Source: Zygnema circumcarinatum (lineage: Eukaryota; Streptophyta; Zygnematophyceae; Zygnematales; Zygnemataceae). Taken from it: a DNA stretch of 64,000 nt. The stretch spans positions 305,411 to 369,410 of the forward strand of contig CM074807.1 in NCBI GenBank assembly GCA_037447605.1. The letters run 5' to 3'. Numbering within the stretch: position 1 is the first letter of the stretch; the number at the start of each line of letters is the position of its first letter. The notes beneath the pieces were generated by a model. That model saw only the letters and a list, made by a program, of their open reading frames with translations. It was not told the origin of the DNA and ran no database searches. Position numbers and translations under genes: made by a program. Shown here in pieces: positions 9,501 to 22,845 of this stretch.

Positions 9501-12500
9501 AAGAGCTTTCTCACTTTCCCCTTCCAGGCCCTCCTTAAGTTCCATCAGGGCCTTCAGTTTTAACTTTCTCTTTCTACTTATATAAAAGACTCCTGCATTC
9601 CCTTTCTCGCCATTTCCTTCGTAATCTCCTCCATTCTCTGCAGTTCCTACCACTTCCCCCTCTTCCACATTACCGCCTTCAATGACATAGGAAGCTTTAA
9701 CATTTTCCTCTTCCAGCTTCTCATCATGTGAAGCTATGGGCCCATTCCATCTGAGAACGCTCCGCGCTTTCCTCTCTCCACGTTTCCGCTTCACACTCCC
9801 ACTCACAAGCCTTACAACCCCTTCAGGGTCATCTCCTCGCTGCAACTCTCCAGTCGGCACTTCTTTCCCTACGATCTTCTGCTCCTGCCCTACTTTCCCT
9901 CCCTCTCCTATATTTATGCTTGTCATCTTCCTTTCAGCTAAGAACGGAAAGATTCCCTGCCCTACTGGAATTACTTTCTGCGCTCCCTCAGATGTTCTAG
10001 GCCCTATTTGAGCCTTCAACTTGTGCTTCATCTTCACCAACAGGCTTTTGCTTCGCCTTTTCTTCCCCCATTTCCACTTCCCTGACTGCTGCTTCACTGC
10101 TTGCTTGTCTTCAACATCAATTATTTTCCCATCCTGATGTTCAACATGCTCTTTTAGGTCCTTCCTGTTCCTTTCCTCACGTTCCATAGCTGCCGCATCC
10201 TCCTCTTTTTCGTCAAATTTTCCACCCATTCTTATCTCATCACCCTCCACTTCCATTAGTTGCCCTTCAACTTCCAGTTCCCTGTTTCTACCCTGCTCTC
10301 TTCTGCTCCCTTCACCTCCCTCTCCCTCTTTCACTTCCTCTCTTCTCAGCTTCCTCTTCTTCTTCTTCCTAGCTTTATCTTCTCGAAGACTTGGCTTCTC
10401 CTCTCTGTTTCCTTCAGTTCCTTCGACCTCCTCCCCTACTCTTCTTCTCAGTTTGCTCTTCTTCTTGTCTCGAACTTCTTCATCCCTCGGCTCCTCCACT
10501 TTGCTTCCTTCCATTGCCCCTGTCTCTTTCTCTCCTTGACCCGTCTCTTGCCTCTTCCTCTTCTCAGCATTCTCAACTCTCCCCTCAACTTGCTCTTGTA
10601 TTTCTGCCACAACTTCTGTCATACTTAGCTCCTCCTCCCTTCCTGCCTCCCTACTCTTCATCTCTTTCACCGACTCACTCGCTTCCTTTCCATCCCCTTC
10701 AAAAACAGTCGTCCCCTTTAACTTTATCCGAACAGTAAGTCGACCTGACCGAGAACCCGAATCTTCAGAGGTTCCGCTCATATTCTCTTTCACAGCAATT
10801 TTCCCAGAAGTTTCTTTCAGTTTGGAGCGCACCTTTTTAAAAACCTTTCCAGTCAACAGCCTTGTATCTTCACCGGTCTCATTGATCTCACCGTCATCAA
10901 GAACCCCATCTCCCTGCTTGCTCAATTCATCAAGCACGTTATTCTTCAACTTCTTGGACTCCTTTCCTTTCGCCTCTGAAGAGGAAGTTCCTTCCTTCTC
11001 TACCAAGTCTCCTTGAAACCTTATTCTTAGATTCCTAGTGGGCTCTCTATCCATCTGACATGCCTGTTCCGTATTTTCTTCTTCGACCACACTCGCATGT
11101 CTTTCTTGCTCAGCCGAAGTAGTTTCCATCGCAACTTCCTCACATAACTTCTCAGTCGCATCCTGACTTATCTTATTCTCCTCCCTTTCTTGCTGGTCTT
11201 CCACATCTCTCTCTGCTGGGTTCTGCTTGTCAGTTTGGCCGAATTCCTGCTCCCTCTCAGCTTCCTCCAGTCTTCTATCACTCTCACGGTCCATTCCCTC
11301 CTCACGCTCCCCCAGTAAATCTACCCCACTAAATTTCACTTTTAATCGTATCTGCGGTTCCGGTTCAATATTCTTTTTCTCCATCAATTGATCTTCCACT
11401 GCACCACCTTCATTACTTTCTTTGTTGTTTTCCTCTTCGACTTTGGTTGTATTGCTACTTAAACTCCCTAATGCTGAGCGCCTTAAAGTGACTATCAGTC
11501 GAGGCTGACCCTTTGGTGGCGGCGATTCTTCTCTAGCAGGTTGCGATAGCACTACTGTGTGAATGGTCTTTTCGAGAGCAGAAGAACCGGGGAAAACCAA
11601 CATCTGGAGTTCGTCTCGCAGCTGATGAAACTGCAACACAAAACAAAAAGGCACTACTTGAGCGCCTCTAGTTTGCAGTATACAATAAAGAATCATCATC
11701 ATCCAAAAATGCAAGGTGGGCGGGGCCTACAACAAAAGCATTTGTATCAATAAAGAGAGCACAGGAGAGGCGAAGAGAGAGACCGGGAAACAGGAATAGG
11801 GAACAAGAAGAGCAAGAGCATGAAGCAGCAATTCCAACAGGGAATAGATCAATCACATCACTTACCCTATCTTCAGGTACGCGAACAAAGCCAAAGCCTT
11901 GAAGCCACGTTGCCTCTGTTCCCTCTGCTGCAGGAAGACAAAGCTTCTCCACACCCAAGCTGGCCAGAAGCCACTCCACAACTCTAAATAAGGTAGAGCA
12001 GTATCCCTGGAGAGACAACAGACCAGAAGGCCCTCTTGAACGAGTCAATGTTCATGTTTGGATAAGCAGATTGCCGTGTACGATCCCTCCCCTTTGACAT
12101 ACATCTCCCAGCTCACTACCCCACCTCCTCTCTCCCTGTCTCCATCTTTCTCTCTCTCTCACTTTCTGCCTCCTTAGCTTCCTCTCTCTACCCCTCTCAA
12201 CGCATTTGTGTCCCTCTCTCCTCCTTTTTCCAGGTCTGTCTACTCAATATATGACCATACCTGTCTGCGTGCTGAATTGGCAGTGGCAACCAGCGGCATT
12301 TCTGCCACTTGTTGTCCAAAAACTCGAAGGCATGCAGCCGACATGACGAACTCCCTGCAGTGTTTGTCACAGAACAGCGAGGACTGTCAGAAAAGCACTC
12401 GTATCCGTAACGCATCACAAAGGTTTAAAAACAACATTTTTATTAGCGGTGCAGGGCCCAATCTAACACGGACACAATATGAGAATCCTCCAGAGTGCGC

Positions 12501-15500
12501 TTGAATCCTATCCCTGCGTAAATTCTTGCAGTTTTCAGTTTCAGTTTCAGTTTCAGTTCCAGTTGTGTCACCTGCACTTCAGGACAACACAGTACATGCC
12601 GCCAAAGTCGTGATCCCTTGTGCTCCGACTGTTAGACCCGTCCACAACCTCAGAGAACAATGTCAAATAAAGACCAAACGGAGGAGTATACATGAGAAGA
12701 ATGTTTTAGACCAATCTGATGACACATGCAACTTTACGACACATTTGACTGCCGCTAAAAGTTTAAATCATCGACAGATGTCAAAAGAATCCAGAAATCT
12801 GAAAAAAGCCAATGTGGGATATACTTCTTTGTATAATGCCGTACCTGTGCACCATGAGAGGAATAAGGTTGCGGCCGGTGGAGCCATCTACTATGGGAAT
12901 GAATGATTCCTGACGATGAAAAATGCCAAAGCACATTATTTCAAAGACATGTAGGACGAAGAAGTTATCAGATAATGAACAGAATAACTACCTTTTCCCC
13001 CCCTCCCTCACCCCCCCCTCCTCAACTTACTCCCACCCCTTCCCCAAAGCGGGGGAACCCTGACTTACAGAGAACATGTCCATTACAGCCGCCAGAGTCT
13101 TGCCATTTTCCGGGTCATTTTGACGCCCTCTTAGGAGTTGCCAGCTGCAGTCTTCAAAGGGTATTTGAGAAGGCTTCACCGTAATGGTCCTCAACAACGA
13201 CTCGTTCTCTAAAAGAGGGCGAGGTCCCTTCTCGACCATTTGCCTAAGAGATAGAAAGATCCGATCGCAATCAGAACTACAGAACCATTCTCCTTCCGGT
13301 AGTTCCTTGAGGTCTGCCAAATCGTGCTCCTTGAGGCAGCCTACATGGAATTCGCGTTCGCACTGCAAACAACACCAACAAAAAGCAAGCTGAAAGGTTT
13401 AGTCCCATATAGAAGTTCAAAAGTAGCATTAACATGCTATCAAAGGCACCTCTGATCGCAGAAATCCCCTAACTTGCTCATAGGTCCATGTGGCCAACTG
13501 TCTCTCTCCATCATCTCAACTCTTCTCCTCCTTCTCCTCTTCGTCTCCTTCTCCCGTCATCTTTGCTTTCCCTATCCCCCACCATCTCACCCTCGCTTCC
13601 CCTCTACCTGACTACCGTTATCTCCCCGCGCCAATTAAACCCAATCCTCACTCTGCTTTGTCACTTCCCCTCTCTACTATTCCCTCTCTCTCCATCTCGT
13701 CCACTCTCTCTCTGTGTCTTTCTCACCCTCTTTCTACTCCCAAACTTCAAGGTTACGGTGCATGTATGAGTTAGGGTACCTGGTCACAGAGCATTATCGT
13801 CCTCGGTCCAAAACCTGACTTCGCGAAATCGAGTGACCTGATGCAGCAGAAAAAGGTGATCAAGGCTTACAACAAGGTCATGTCTCCTTTAGCTCTATCA
13901 CAACTTCCTGTGCTTCTGGTCTAAGAAATACATCGCACTCCAGAATCTCACACTTTCGTCGCCACCACTCAAAAAAATTCCACTGTTATCAAATCTTCCC
14001 TCTCAGCTTCTAGGCACGTGCACTACGCTAATTGACAAGTTCAACATAAAGGTACCAGTTTTCCGAACTGTGTTGCTCATCCATGGGAACATGTGGATGG
14101 AAAGATACCTTAACATTCACATTCAGCCCTAGGCACAAAGGATAAAGCAATATCAACCATGAACAAAACTCTGGTGTCCTTGTAGCATTCCTGCATACTC
14201 CCAGGTTATGAGCAACAGGGAGGAGTTTTCTCGTTAGGGTATAGGCGTACCCAGATTTACAGAGAACGCAACCACTGCCTAAACCTTCCACATCGTCAGA
14301 AATGCGCCGACATCTTGAAAACATTCCTTCCATTTCCACCGTCCTTTGGGTTGGAATTCTGATAGAAATGGATGAACTATGGCCCTTTTGACAACTCGGG
14401 CAGTGCCAAATGCCTCTGGGTATAAGAGGTAGCCCCACACACTCTGCAGGAATTCCGACATTACTACCCAGAGCTTATCAGATTATGGAGCAACTTGATT
14501 TGTACATATCAATGGAACGAACACGCGAATTGGCTTGCACAAACTTCACAACAGGTTTCTGTATTTGACGTTTGTTGAGCCCGTGTCGTGATGGCTGCAT
14601 GCGCAGATTTCCGTTGACCAAACACTCTATGCCATCCTACCAACGAGGGGAGGGAGAGGAGCTGCTAGAGTTCTGCAGAGTTTGTTCCATTAGTTCAGCT
14701 TATGAGTCAAAAAGTGCTTCATTTAGTAGAGTCTATGCATTCGTTCCACTTGCCTGAATGATATGCGGCTGGACAGCTGTCACAAGAGACAAGCATCCCT
14801 CCATCGCCACATTCCGTGCAGGTTTCCGCAACTTCTCGAATTTTGCTGTCAGCCTTCTCCGAACCATCCTCGTCTTTGGCTGCCAAAGCCAAGGCTGCTT
14901 CATGAAGAGATCGTCCATCTTCCAGGTAAATGCTGTTGTACCTGTAAGGCCAATTCAGTGGGTATGATGAGCACCAGATATACTGTGTAGGGTGTTCCAC
15001 GCAGGACAGGGAAAGAGAGAGAGAGAGAGAGGGAGGAGAGAGAGAGACGGAGAGAGAGAGACGACAGAGTAGAAGGGGGGCGAGGGAGGGGCCGGAGGAG
15101 TCGCCGGGGAGGGCGGGCGGGAGGAGGAGAGAATGACTTGCTACTAGAAAGTCCAACAAAGGGCAGATGGTCGGGTTGGCAGAGCTTACGGATTACGACG
15201 AGAGCCATAGCCGGCGTGCATTTCAAATTGGGAACAGCTCACCTGCAAGAGGGATGCAGTTATGCTCCAAATGCTCCTCAGAAAAAAAACTCCTAAAAAG
15301 AATACATCCCAAACATCGTCTCCAACATATGCTTGCCGAGATTTTCCTTAAAAAATCGAGTGCATTACATACAACCCTTGGGTTCTTCAAAAGCCATAAA
15401 TCCATCCCAATTATGTACATCCTATGCAAGTCCAATCAATCAATTTCGCCAGCTACAGATGACAGTGGTCATTTATCAATACCCATATCACACTTCCTCC

Positions 15501-18500
15501 ACTGAGTAAGTTGTTGTAACTAACCAGAGTGTTGCAACATGTGCAGAAAATGCCCCCTGGTATTTTTGTCCCCGTCAATTGTTTCTGCAGATCAAAGGTA
15601 TACCCAAGAATGAAATTGCATAAGGCACAAATAGGTTTGAAGGTATGAGCCACCAACGGTCATCCTCCTCTTCGTAAGACAGTCATAATATCCATTGGAC
15701 TTCACTTCAAAGTACTCTTTGTAGACAATTAGCATGTAATTATCAAAAGAATTTGACGCCATGTGGATTATCTGTTGTACGCATTGCAAAGGTATGACAA
15801 TGGGTCAAATTGCAGCCTCCTCACAAGTTGACCTCGCTTACCTTTCCCTTGACAAAATAAGCCAAAGAAATGCCATCCTGTAAGCCTCCTGGCAAGAATA
15901 GCGCCTTGTGTAGAACCGCAGGGTCTCTGTTCCCAGTTTAAATTCCAAAAAATTGACCAGTTCAGTTTGTGAACTCCTTGCACTGAAATCAACGAAGGAC
16001 TCATCAAAACAAGAAAGGATCATTCAGGTCAAGTGTTGTAATATTTTGTCAAGTGCTTACAGCAGGAGAGGACAGCTATGAAGTTCAGAAAATTTACCTC
16101 CTGCAGATTCGGCCAGGAGTTGGCAGGGCTGGTAAGGGTCGTGGGATTAGGCTCCTGATTGCATAGCTTCCAGCCCAAATCAGTTCTAACACTCTATAAA
16201 GACCAAATGAACGCACACCACACTCAATCTGTTTTCCAACCTTTGATACCATTATTCTTTATAGAAAGAAGAGAAAAGAGAAAACAACACTCAACCCTAA
16301 CATTCTGGAATAAAGACCCACCTTCGTTCTTCCTCCACTGTGGCCGGAACAGCATCAAATCCACGGCAATGTGGGCAGAGCCACTCTCCCTCTGGAACAG
16401 TGCTCAAGAAAACACATTCTGCACAAAGAAAAAGGATAATCAGGACACACCTTCCCAAACCTAGCTTGGCAAAATCATGAAAATTACTGCTATCTCTAAA
16501 CTGGTGAAGTGTCGTAACTGGAGGTCAGACCACACTGAACAGCGACGTCCAATGAAATCACTCCTGCAAGCAATCAGCTTCATAGATCCTTTTCAAAGAA
16601 ATCTCAAAAGGACAAACCAATCGGTCTGCCTGCCATGCATGCCTCAAAATCGAAATGGCGTTACCCTTTTATAACATTGCTCCACTCACCCAAATGATAG
16701 ACAAGCGGGCAGCCTTCTTTATCACAGCAAAGTAACGTTCCCCCAGATCCACATTTGCTGCAAAAATCGTGAGAGTCTGTAGCCCCTCCCGATCGTAAAG
16801 CGTCTGCTACAGCCTTGCCTGCCTTTCTGGAGTCCTTGGTCAGCATAGCCGCTGAAATCAGATCCTTAAGGCTAAGTCCATTCCCCACATGAATATTATC
16901 ACTTGGATGGCGAGCTGAGCTGCCAGCGTGGCGCTCAAACTCCGAAGCAGAAATTCTCTGAATGGCAGAAAGTGGGGAGAGAATCAGATAACTTTCACGC
17001 CAAAACTGTGGCTCAGTTGCAATACCAATGAAATAACTTCAATGTTGAAAATTAAAACAAGTAGTTAGGAAAAAAAAATAAACCTATGTAAGTAGTTTGT
17101 GCTTTCACGTTCCCCCATCGAGTAAAAAGGGAAAAACTCACCACTACCCCTCCGCAAGCGCTACATCCACAGGCGATAAGGCCGTCTCTCACAATGCCTC
17201 GAAGCATTACCTGATTCAATCACAGTGCCAAGTCAACATCCATCATATTGCAGGAACAGTAGGTGCTAGAAATACAAAAAGCTTGAAGGTTTTAAGCTGC
17301 ATGCTTCCATGTGTCGACATAAGAATTAGCTTTCCTTTTTTTTTCCATTCTACTTGTAGTGAAGGTGATGTAAAGAACATGAACATACCTTGCCATTCTT
17401 GTCTAGATAGCTGACATCCAAACTCTCCAAAGCGCCAGTTCCAAGGAGCACTTTTGCATTCTGGGGAATTTCACCCATCTTGACCTCAGGAATATAACCC
17501 CTTATCCGCCCAGAAAGTTTCATCATTGGTTTCACAACTGGTGCTTTCAAGAGTCTTTGGCCTTGTATCTCCTCCGAAGAGCCTTTCATTAATTTCCGTT
17601 TTGCCTCCCCAAGCATACCTGCAACAAGAATGTGATAGGCAGTTCACCTTTTTAAGTGAGAACATCCTCACATCGTACTTGTTGTCTTCGGGCTCCTGCA
17701 TCTAGACATCTTTCTTTCTAGTGGACATATATCATCAATAGCTTAGCTTATAGGACCAGAGAGTTAGAACTAGAAGAAAGGTCCAATTAAGTTTGAAAGG
17801 CGTGCAACCACTTAAGGAATGCACAATCTCTCTCCATGCTGCTGCGAATGCTTTGTGAATTACAAAGTTCAGATCTAATCTGACCTAGTACAAATCGCTC
17901 AAGCTATCAGGTAATAAACTTATTACACAGATAGGATAATGGTGGAACGACGCAGCGGAAAGTATGAGAAGCTCTAAAGCAGGAGGACAGTCGTATAAGT
18001 GCAAATTTCAAAAGCTCGACTCATTCTTAAATTATTTTCCGTGAACAACCTGCTGTTCAGTGACAGGCAAGCATATCCTAAGTTTTGCAAACAAGTGACT
18101 CTGCTTACCTCCAGTCAGAGTCCCCGCCTCAACTCCACCTTCTGCACCATCAAGAGGGCACTTGTGGCCCCTTTTCGGAACTCCGCAGCGCCGGCATTTG
18201 TATCGTCGACCCCCTCCTCCGGAAGAGACATCATACACCTCATTAGCAGTTATAAGACCACTTTTCCCACTACCATCAGGCAGTAGGGTATTGCCTCCCA
18301 AATTGCCCCTGCTAACTTCGTCCTCGTCATAATCCATGTAGTCACTGTATACTCCGTCGTGATCTTCCTCTTCACTGTCTTCCTCTCCTTGTTCCATGAA
18401 ATCCTCTCGAGTCCCACGGTGGTAATCTACCGAACTTAGAGGATGCTGCATACCCGTCAACCTTGCAGAGCCCCAAGAAAGATCTCCCTGGAATTCTTCA

Positions 18501-20875
18501 AACGGTTCCTCGGCGTCCTCATCTGTCATACTTTCATCCTCCCACTCGGCACCTACCTCAGGAGGATATCCTCCCTCCTCTTCTTCATCATTCAATACAC
18601 CATTAAGATATTCTGGTTCAAGTATGTACTTCTCCGCATTGAGGTGCCCATTCAGATCATTCACCTGTTCTCCTTCATCATGTCCTATCCCGAATGATCC
18701 ACATCTAAAAAAGCCTGAAAATTCCACGTCGACTTCCGAATTATCATGTTCTGCTCCACTGGACCTGACATCATGGCTCTCTCCCCTAGACAGATTACCG
18801 ATCACCCCAACTGGCATTTGGTGATTTTCAGAGAAAGGGGGAACAGATTCTACTGCGTCTTTACTCCAGATAGAAGATTCGACTTCGGGCTGCCCTTTGC
18901 AAACGGGGCAGATACACCCAGTCGGATGGGGCACCTAATTGAGTTCATCAAGCCAAAGTTCAGTCGCCTGCTATACCAAAATAGAATGACCAGATGCTAC
19001 TCACAAAAAACACTGAATAGTTATCAACTGCCTAAAAAAGCGACAACAAAGAGCAATTATGCACGTCATCAGAAGCGATCAAGTACGATGATTCGCGAAC
19101 ACCTCCTCATTTACAGAGAATATCCTGAAATAACCAGATAGAAACCACTTTTCCAGGCCAAATGGATCCGAACAGCATTCTATCCTGTGCACGAAGACTT
19201 TATGACTCCAAAAACACCTTCCTAACGGAGTAGCTGGTTTGCACCAGCCACCAACCACAAAAATCATTCCCAAAGAAGAATACTACCTTAGGTATTGATC
19301 CTGCTGGCGTAGGCCCCAGCTGCGTAAGGGAATGTTGTTCAATCCCATTAGAGTCTGGAGCAGCCGCATTCAGGATAAGTGGTGAGCTCTCAAATGGTAA
19401 GAGTTTAGCCGAATCTGCTGAATAAGACTGGTCTTCTTGAGATTGCTGGCAAACTTGGGTCTGCATTACTGCGGCGTTCTCAGAGTATCCCTGAGCAGGA
19501 AAGTGGGGTCTTTCTGTAGCTATGGACGGCAGAAAAGGGAGCTGAGAGCGTTTAGCAACTGCAGGGACCTTCACAGGCAAATACGGTTTCTGTGACGACA
19601 TGGGCGCTTCTACAGTGGAAGGTATTGCTGGAGTAGCTCCTGATGTCCCAGATTGTATTGCAACTGGGAGAGGAGAACGACTTACGGATATGCTGGCAAT
19701 CGGGCTATTTGACGGAGCTACATCTTTACTATAAAGAGAGTGGTTCTGGCTAAGGGTATGAGACGCAGAAGACGGAGGTCTGACTGGCATAGGCAGCGCC
19801 GATCTCCTTGCAGTTGTCCCCGTTGCTGCGGCCGGAGGAAGGGAGGGGACGATGACATTTGGGTTTTGGATGGGAGGCCGGGGCAAGGGGGAGCGCCATG
19901 CAGAAACAGTGCAAGGCTGTTGTTCTGGAGGCCCTCCTGAAGCCATTGAGGTGCCGAATGATTGAATGGAGCTGGACGTGGCGATTACCTGCACAAAAGT
20001 TCCCAAATTCAAAATAGTTTTCAAATTAACATTGAAATACTTCAGAAACGCGGTATAAAAATTTGTTTCTGACTTGAAGTGGGATTCGCGGTAAAGGCAC
20101 AATTGGTAGCCTTTAAAATCGAGGGTACCAAAAACAAAAACGAGCAGTCACTGTCCCTTCGCAAGTTATGCCGATCGGCATGAATTTTCCTGCTTTGAAA
20201 TTAAGACAGGAAATGATTCTATGATGGCAACTCCCAAGTGGCGCTCTTTCGTTGAATTATTTTGTTCCGCAAATAATGATCTCTTTGTCCTATTTATGCA
20301 TGCCTACTCTGAAGCCATATCCTCTCTTGATAAAGCAGCTTACAAAATCACTCTGTTTAATGAAGAAAAGATGTGGCATTGATCTCACGATGGCGATGCC
20401 ATCAGATGTACATGGACAAAATCATCATGGGGAACCACGAGGAACTGGTCGCAAAGGACCTAAGTACAAAAAGAAAACAAGCCCTCTCTCTGTTTAATGG
20501 CTTACCAAGATAAGGCATACTCTGAATTCTAACATTATTAGCCTGGTTGCCAAGTTGCAAAAAAACGGACCAACTTTCAATAGCCGTATCCCCTCCAGAT
20601 TGGCACGATGCTTTTCAACTTACAGCCTGATATCTGGAAACATCCACAGTCGCCCCCATATCTGTTCCCGCGCTTTCTGTCTGCAGCGTCGGCTCGATTG
20701 CATTGTCTGCAAGGCCGTCTACTAGGTCTCCCAAGTCGGCAAACGACAAAACCATATCGTCAAGACCTCGATTTGCATCCCTATTTGAAACATTGGCTCC
20801 ATCCGCACAAGATTTCTTCCTCGCCTCCTCATCATTATCGCCTTCCATTCCTGCTACACACGGCAAGAAATTCAT
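6591..20875 (-). CDS. Giant TDBD-PHD-GNAT chromatin protein (IDM1/ROS4-like)
   Basis: Twenty exons give one frame of 2946 aa: 20624-20875, 19287-19988, 18109-18934, 17389-17618, 17142-17210, 16690-16957, 16322-16418, 16098-16154, 15842-15926, 15525-15584, 15190-15242, 14754-14941, 14251-14443, 13780-13837, 13069-13362, 12853-12909, 12572-12648, 12261-12354, 11866-12006 and 6591-11630. Domains in order: a Cys motif (GCICPVCKG, about 325) and zinc knuckle (YKCRRCGVPKRGHKCP); first TDBD (about 640-735); PHD1 (CSKCGSGGTLLCC, about 758-803); second TDBD (LFLPGGLQDGISLAYFVKGK, about 843-920); PHD2 (CTECGDGGMLVSCDSCP, about 941-983); PHD3 (GFGPRTIMLCDQCEREFHVG, about 1020-1068); GNAT fold (about 1144-1290, with RRQGYCSTLF and LCLPAAEGTEATW). 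Plant relatives (IDM1/ROS4) acetylate histone H3 and oppose DNA-methylation silencing. The last exon adds a 1679-aa charged, Pro-rich tail. Least certain are the first ATG (20875 or 20848), the acceptor at 18935 and the junction of exons 16 and 17. Confidence 0.92.
7140..9030 (-). repeat. Coding tandem repeat with AT-hook-like GRPxNRR cores
   Basis: Within the last exon of the giant chromatin gene, eight units of about 80-94 codons (240-280 bp) repeat. Each has a GRPxNRR core (one copy reads GSPSNRR), then a basic KLKGAAKLKAELKAKR helix, a Pro/Ser/Leu-rich spacer and VSEV-type sequence ending in DVVVSAENIEG. Cores lie near 7210, 7450, 7700, 7940, 8210, 8460, 8705 and 8985. The block 7140-7620 is nearly repeated at 7640-8110, a two-unit higher-order duplication. 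GRP is the core of DNA-minor-groove-binding AT-hooks. Confidence 0.9.
12070..12240. repeat. CT-rich intron tract
   Basis: A pyrimidine-rich stretch occupies part of the intron between exons 18 and 19 of the giant chromatin gene. Comparable low-complexity tracts sit in its introns at 12980-13030, 13490-13740 and 14995-15130. No coding potential was seen. Confidence 0.6.
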
Positions 20876-22845
20876 TCTTTGTTTAGGTTTCGACTTGTGA
20901 CTTCAGAGATGTGAAACAGCGCCGACTCGCATGATAATTTTTTTTGCCCAAATGGAGCCACAACTCACCTGAAAGGACGGAGATTTCACACATGGCTCCG
21001 TGCTCCTGGACACGCGAGCCGTGTTCAACTAAGGAGCTGCTCTATGGAAACCATGTTTCTTTCCTAGTCAGTGACAACTGCCTCGTGCTTGCTTTCAAAT
21101 GACGAAAGGTTTGGCTATTTCAGACTTTTTCAGACATGGAACAGCAGGATTTCCTGAGAAAGAAATTAAGATATAAGGGACAAAAATCTTCAAGATAGTG
21201 CGTCTGGGACGTGAATATTCAGCTAGGTGCTCAACTCAAGAGGCTAAGCATAGAGTCTTGTAACTTTGTTTCAAAGCAAACGCCTCCACAACCTGTAATA
21301 CTGGTTAACTCACACCTGCTTTTCTCCTTCAGGCCTCAAATTTTAACAGAAAGGTGGACTCACATACATCTACCGCCCCTATACCACCCCCCCCCCCGCC
21401 CCTTCCCTTCCTCTCCCTCCCCTTTTCTTCTGTTTCCTGGTCAACATCTGCCCTACTTTCTCTCGCTCTCTCCATCTCCCTCTCTCTCTCACGCATACAC
21501 TCACAGCCTTTTTCCTCCTCTTTCTCCCTCTCCATCTCCCTCCCTCTTCCCGCCCTCCCTCTCTTCCCCCTTCCCTCCCTCCCTCTTCATCCCTTTTTCC
21601 CTCCCTTCTCCCTCCTCCCCTCATCCTCTCCATCCGCCTCCCACGCCTCACCTCGTTCGTGAAAAATGTGTCGTCGCCCGCTCCGCCATTCAAATTTTGA
21701 ACAGCCAAAACATCGCCGCCGAAAAGATGGCTCGCCCGCGCGTCCGCCCGCCCTCGCCCCCTTGCTAACCCTAACCCTAACCCTAATTCTTCCTCTGACT
21801 ATGACCCTAGCCGACAGTCGACAGCCCTCCCACCCGTGGCCTACGCCGCCGTCTGTCCCTACCAAGGCCTTTCCCCGCCGATAGGGTGCAGGCGGCGAGA
21901 GAGAGTACAGAGATTCGAGAGATGATCACTGTCTCCTTCTCTTCACACTCTCTCTCTCTCTCTCCTTCTCTCTCTCTCTGTCTGTCTCGCTCCTGTCGTC
22001 GCCTCCTTATGAGATGACAGACACCGCCATGGTTGGATGGGATGGAAGCTTTTAGGGCTAGGGGGGGGAGGCTGCTGCGTGCTTCCCGTTCCATGTCACC
22101 GTAACAGAAAAATTAAAAAAACAGGGAAATCAAACTGAAACTGTAATGAAAACAGCGTGCTGTAGCACGGTATCCCGATATATCGCCAATTGGTTTACCG
22201 TTCAGTTCACGTGTACATTTCGTACCGTTTTGGACGTTTCTAACGGCTCTTTTTCGGACGGCCATGTGTACGGACTGTACCATGGTTTGGCTTAACATAG
22301 GGGAACCGACACTGCAAAACCTCGATAAAGTGTCAAATATCGCAGTAAGGACTTGATAAAGTAATGAATTCTAGACGACATTAAAACCGACACTACTGTG
22401 TCAAGGCTGATAACTTTTTAGAGCGTCATAACATAAAAAGCTTGACAATTGGTAGGCGGTCCGTACGTCATATATTCCGATACGATATATTGTGATATAC
22501 TGTGTATATGTGTCGATACGATACTCCGATATGATACCTGCTTGTTTTTTCGCAGCTGAAGGCAAGCAGGGGCCAGGAGGGAGAGGGAGGGGTAGAGGGA
22601 GAGGGCGAGGGCGAGGGAGGGGAGAGAGAGAGAGGGAAGCATTTGAACGTCTGCTGCTGGCAGGGGGAAGTCTGCACTCCTTCAAAGTGCCTGCAAGTCC
22701 TTTCAACGGCATATTTTTTGCACGAAAGCGTGCGGAATGGGCGAATTATTGTGATCAAGAGTCACTGAAGCGCTCTCAGTCCCCACACACAGTCACCATC
22801 TGCCGGTGCATCCCCGGCAAAGTTCTGCCTTGCCAAACAGAAGCC
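20876..22845. other. Intergenic between divergent chromatin and MPTb genes
   Basis: No gene was recognised. The region holds a pyrimidine tract (21375-21660), a short telomere-like run at 21765-21786, CT microsatellites (21945-21985) and a GAGGGC run (22575-22635). Degenerate GATACGATAT words occur around 22465-22535. It should contain the upstream regions of both flanking genes. Confidence 0.5.
21765..21786. repeat. Short telomere-like run (CTAACC repeats)
   Basis: About three and a half consecutive CCCTAA units, the same type as the larger array at 63116-63291. It lies about 900 bp upstream of the giant chromatin gene's ATG. Confidence 0.85.

Noticed and set aside
8318-10738. Several plus-strand open frames (Leu/Ser/Glu-rich)
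   Set aside because: They are antisense shadows of the 5-kb last exon of the chromatin gene, whose own frame shows domain continuity and a repeated protein motif.
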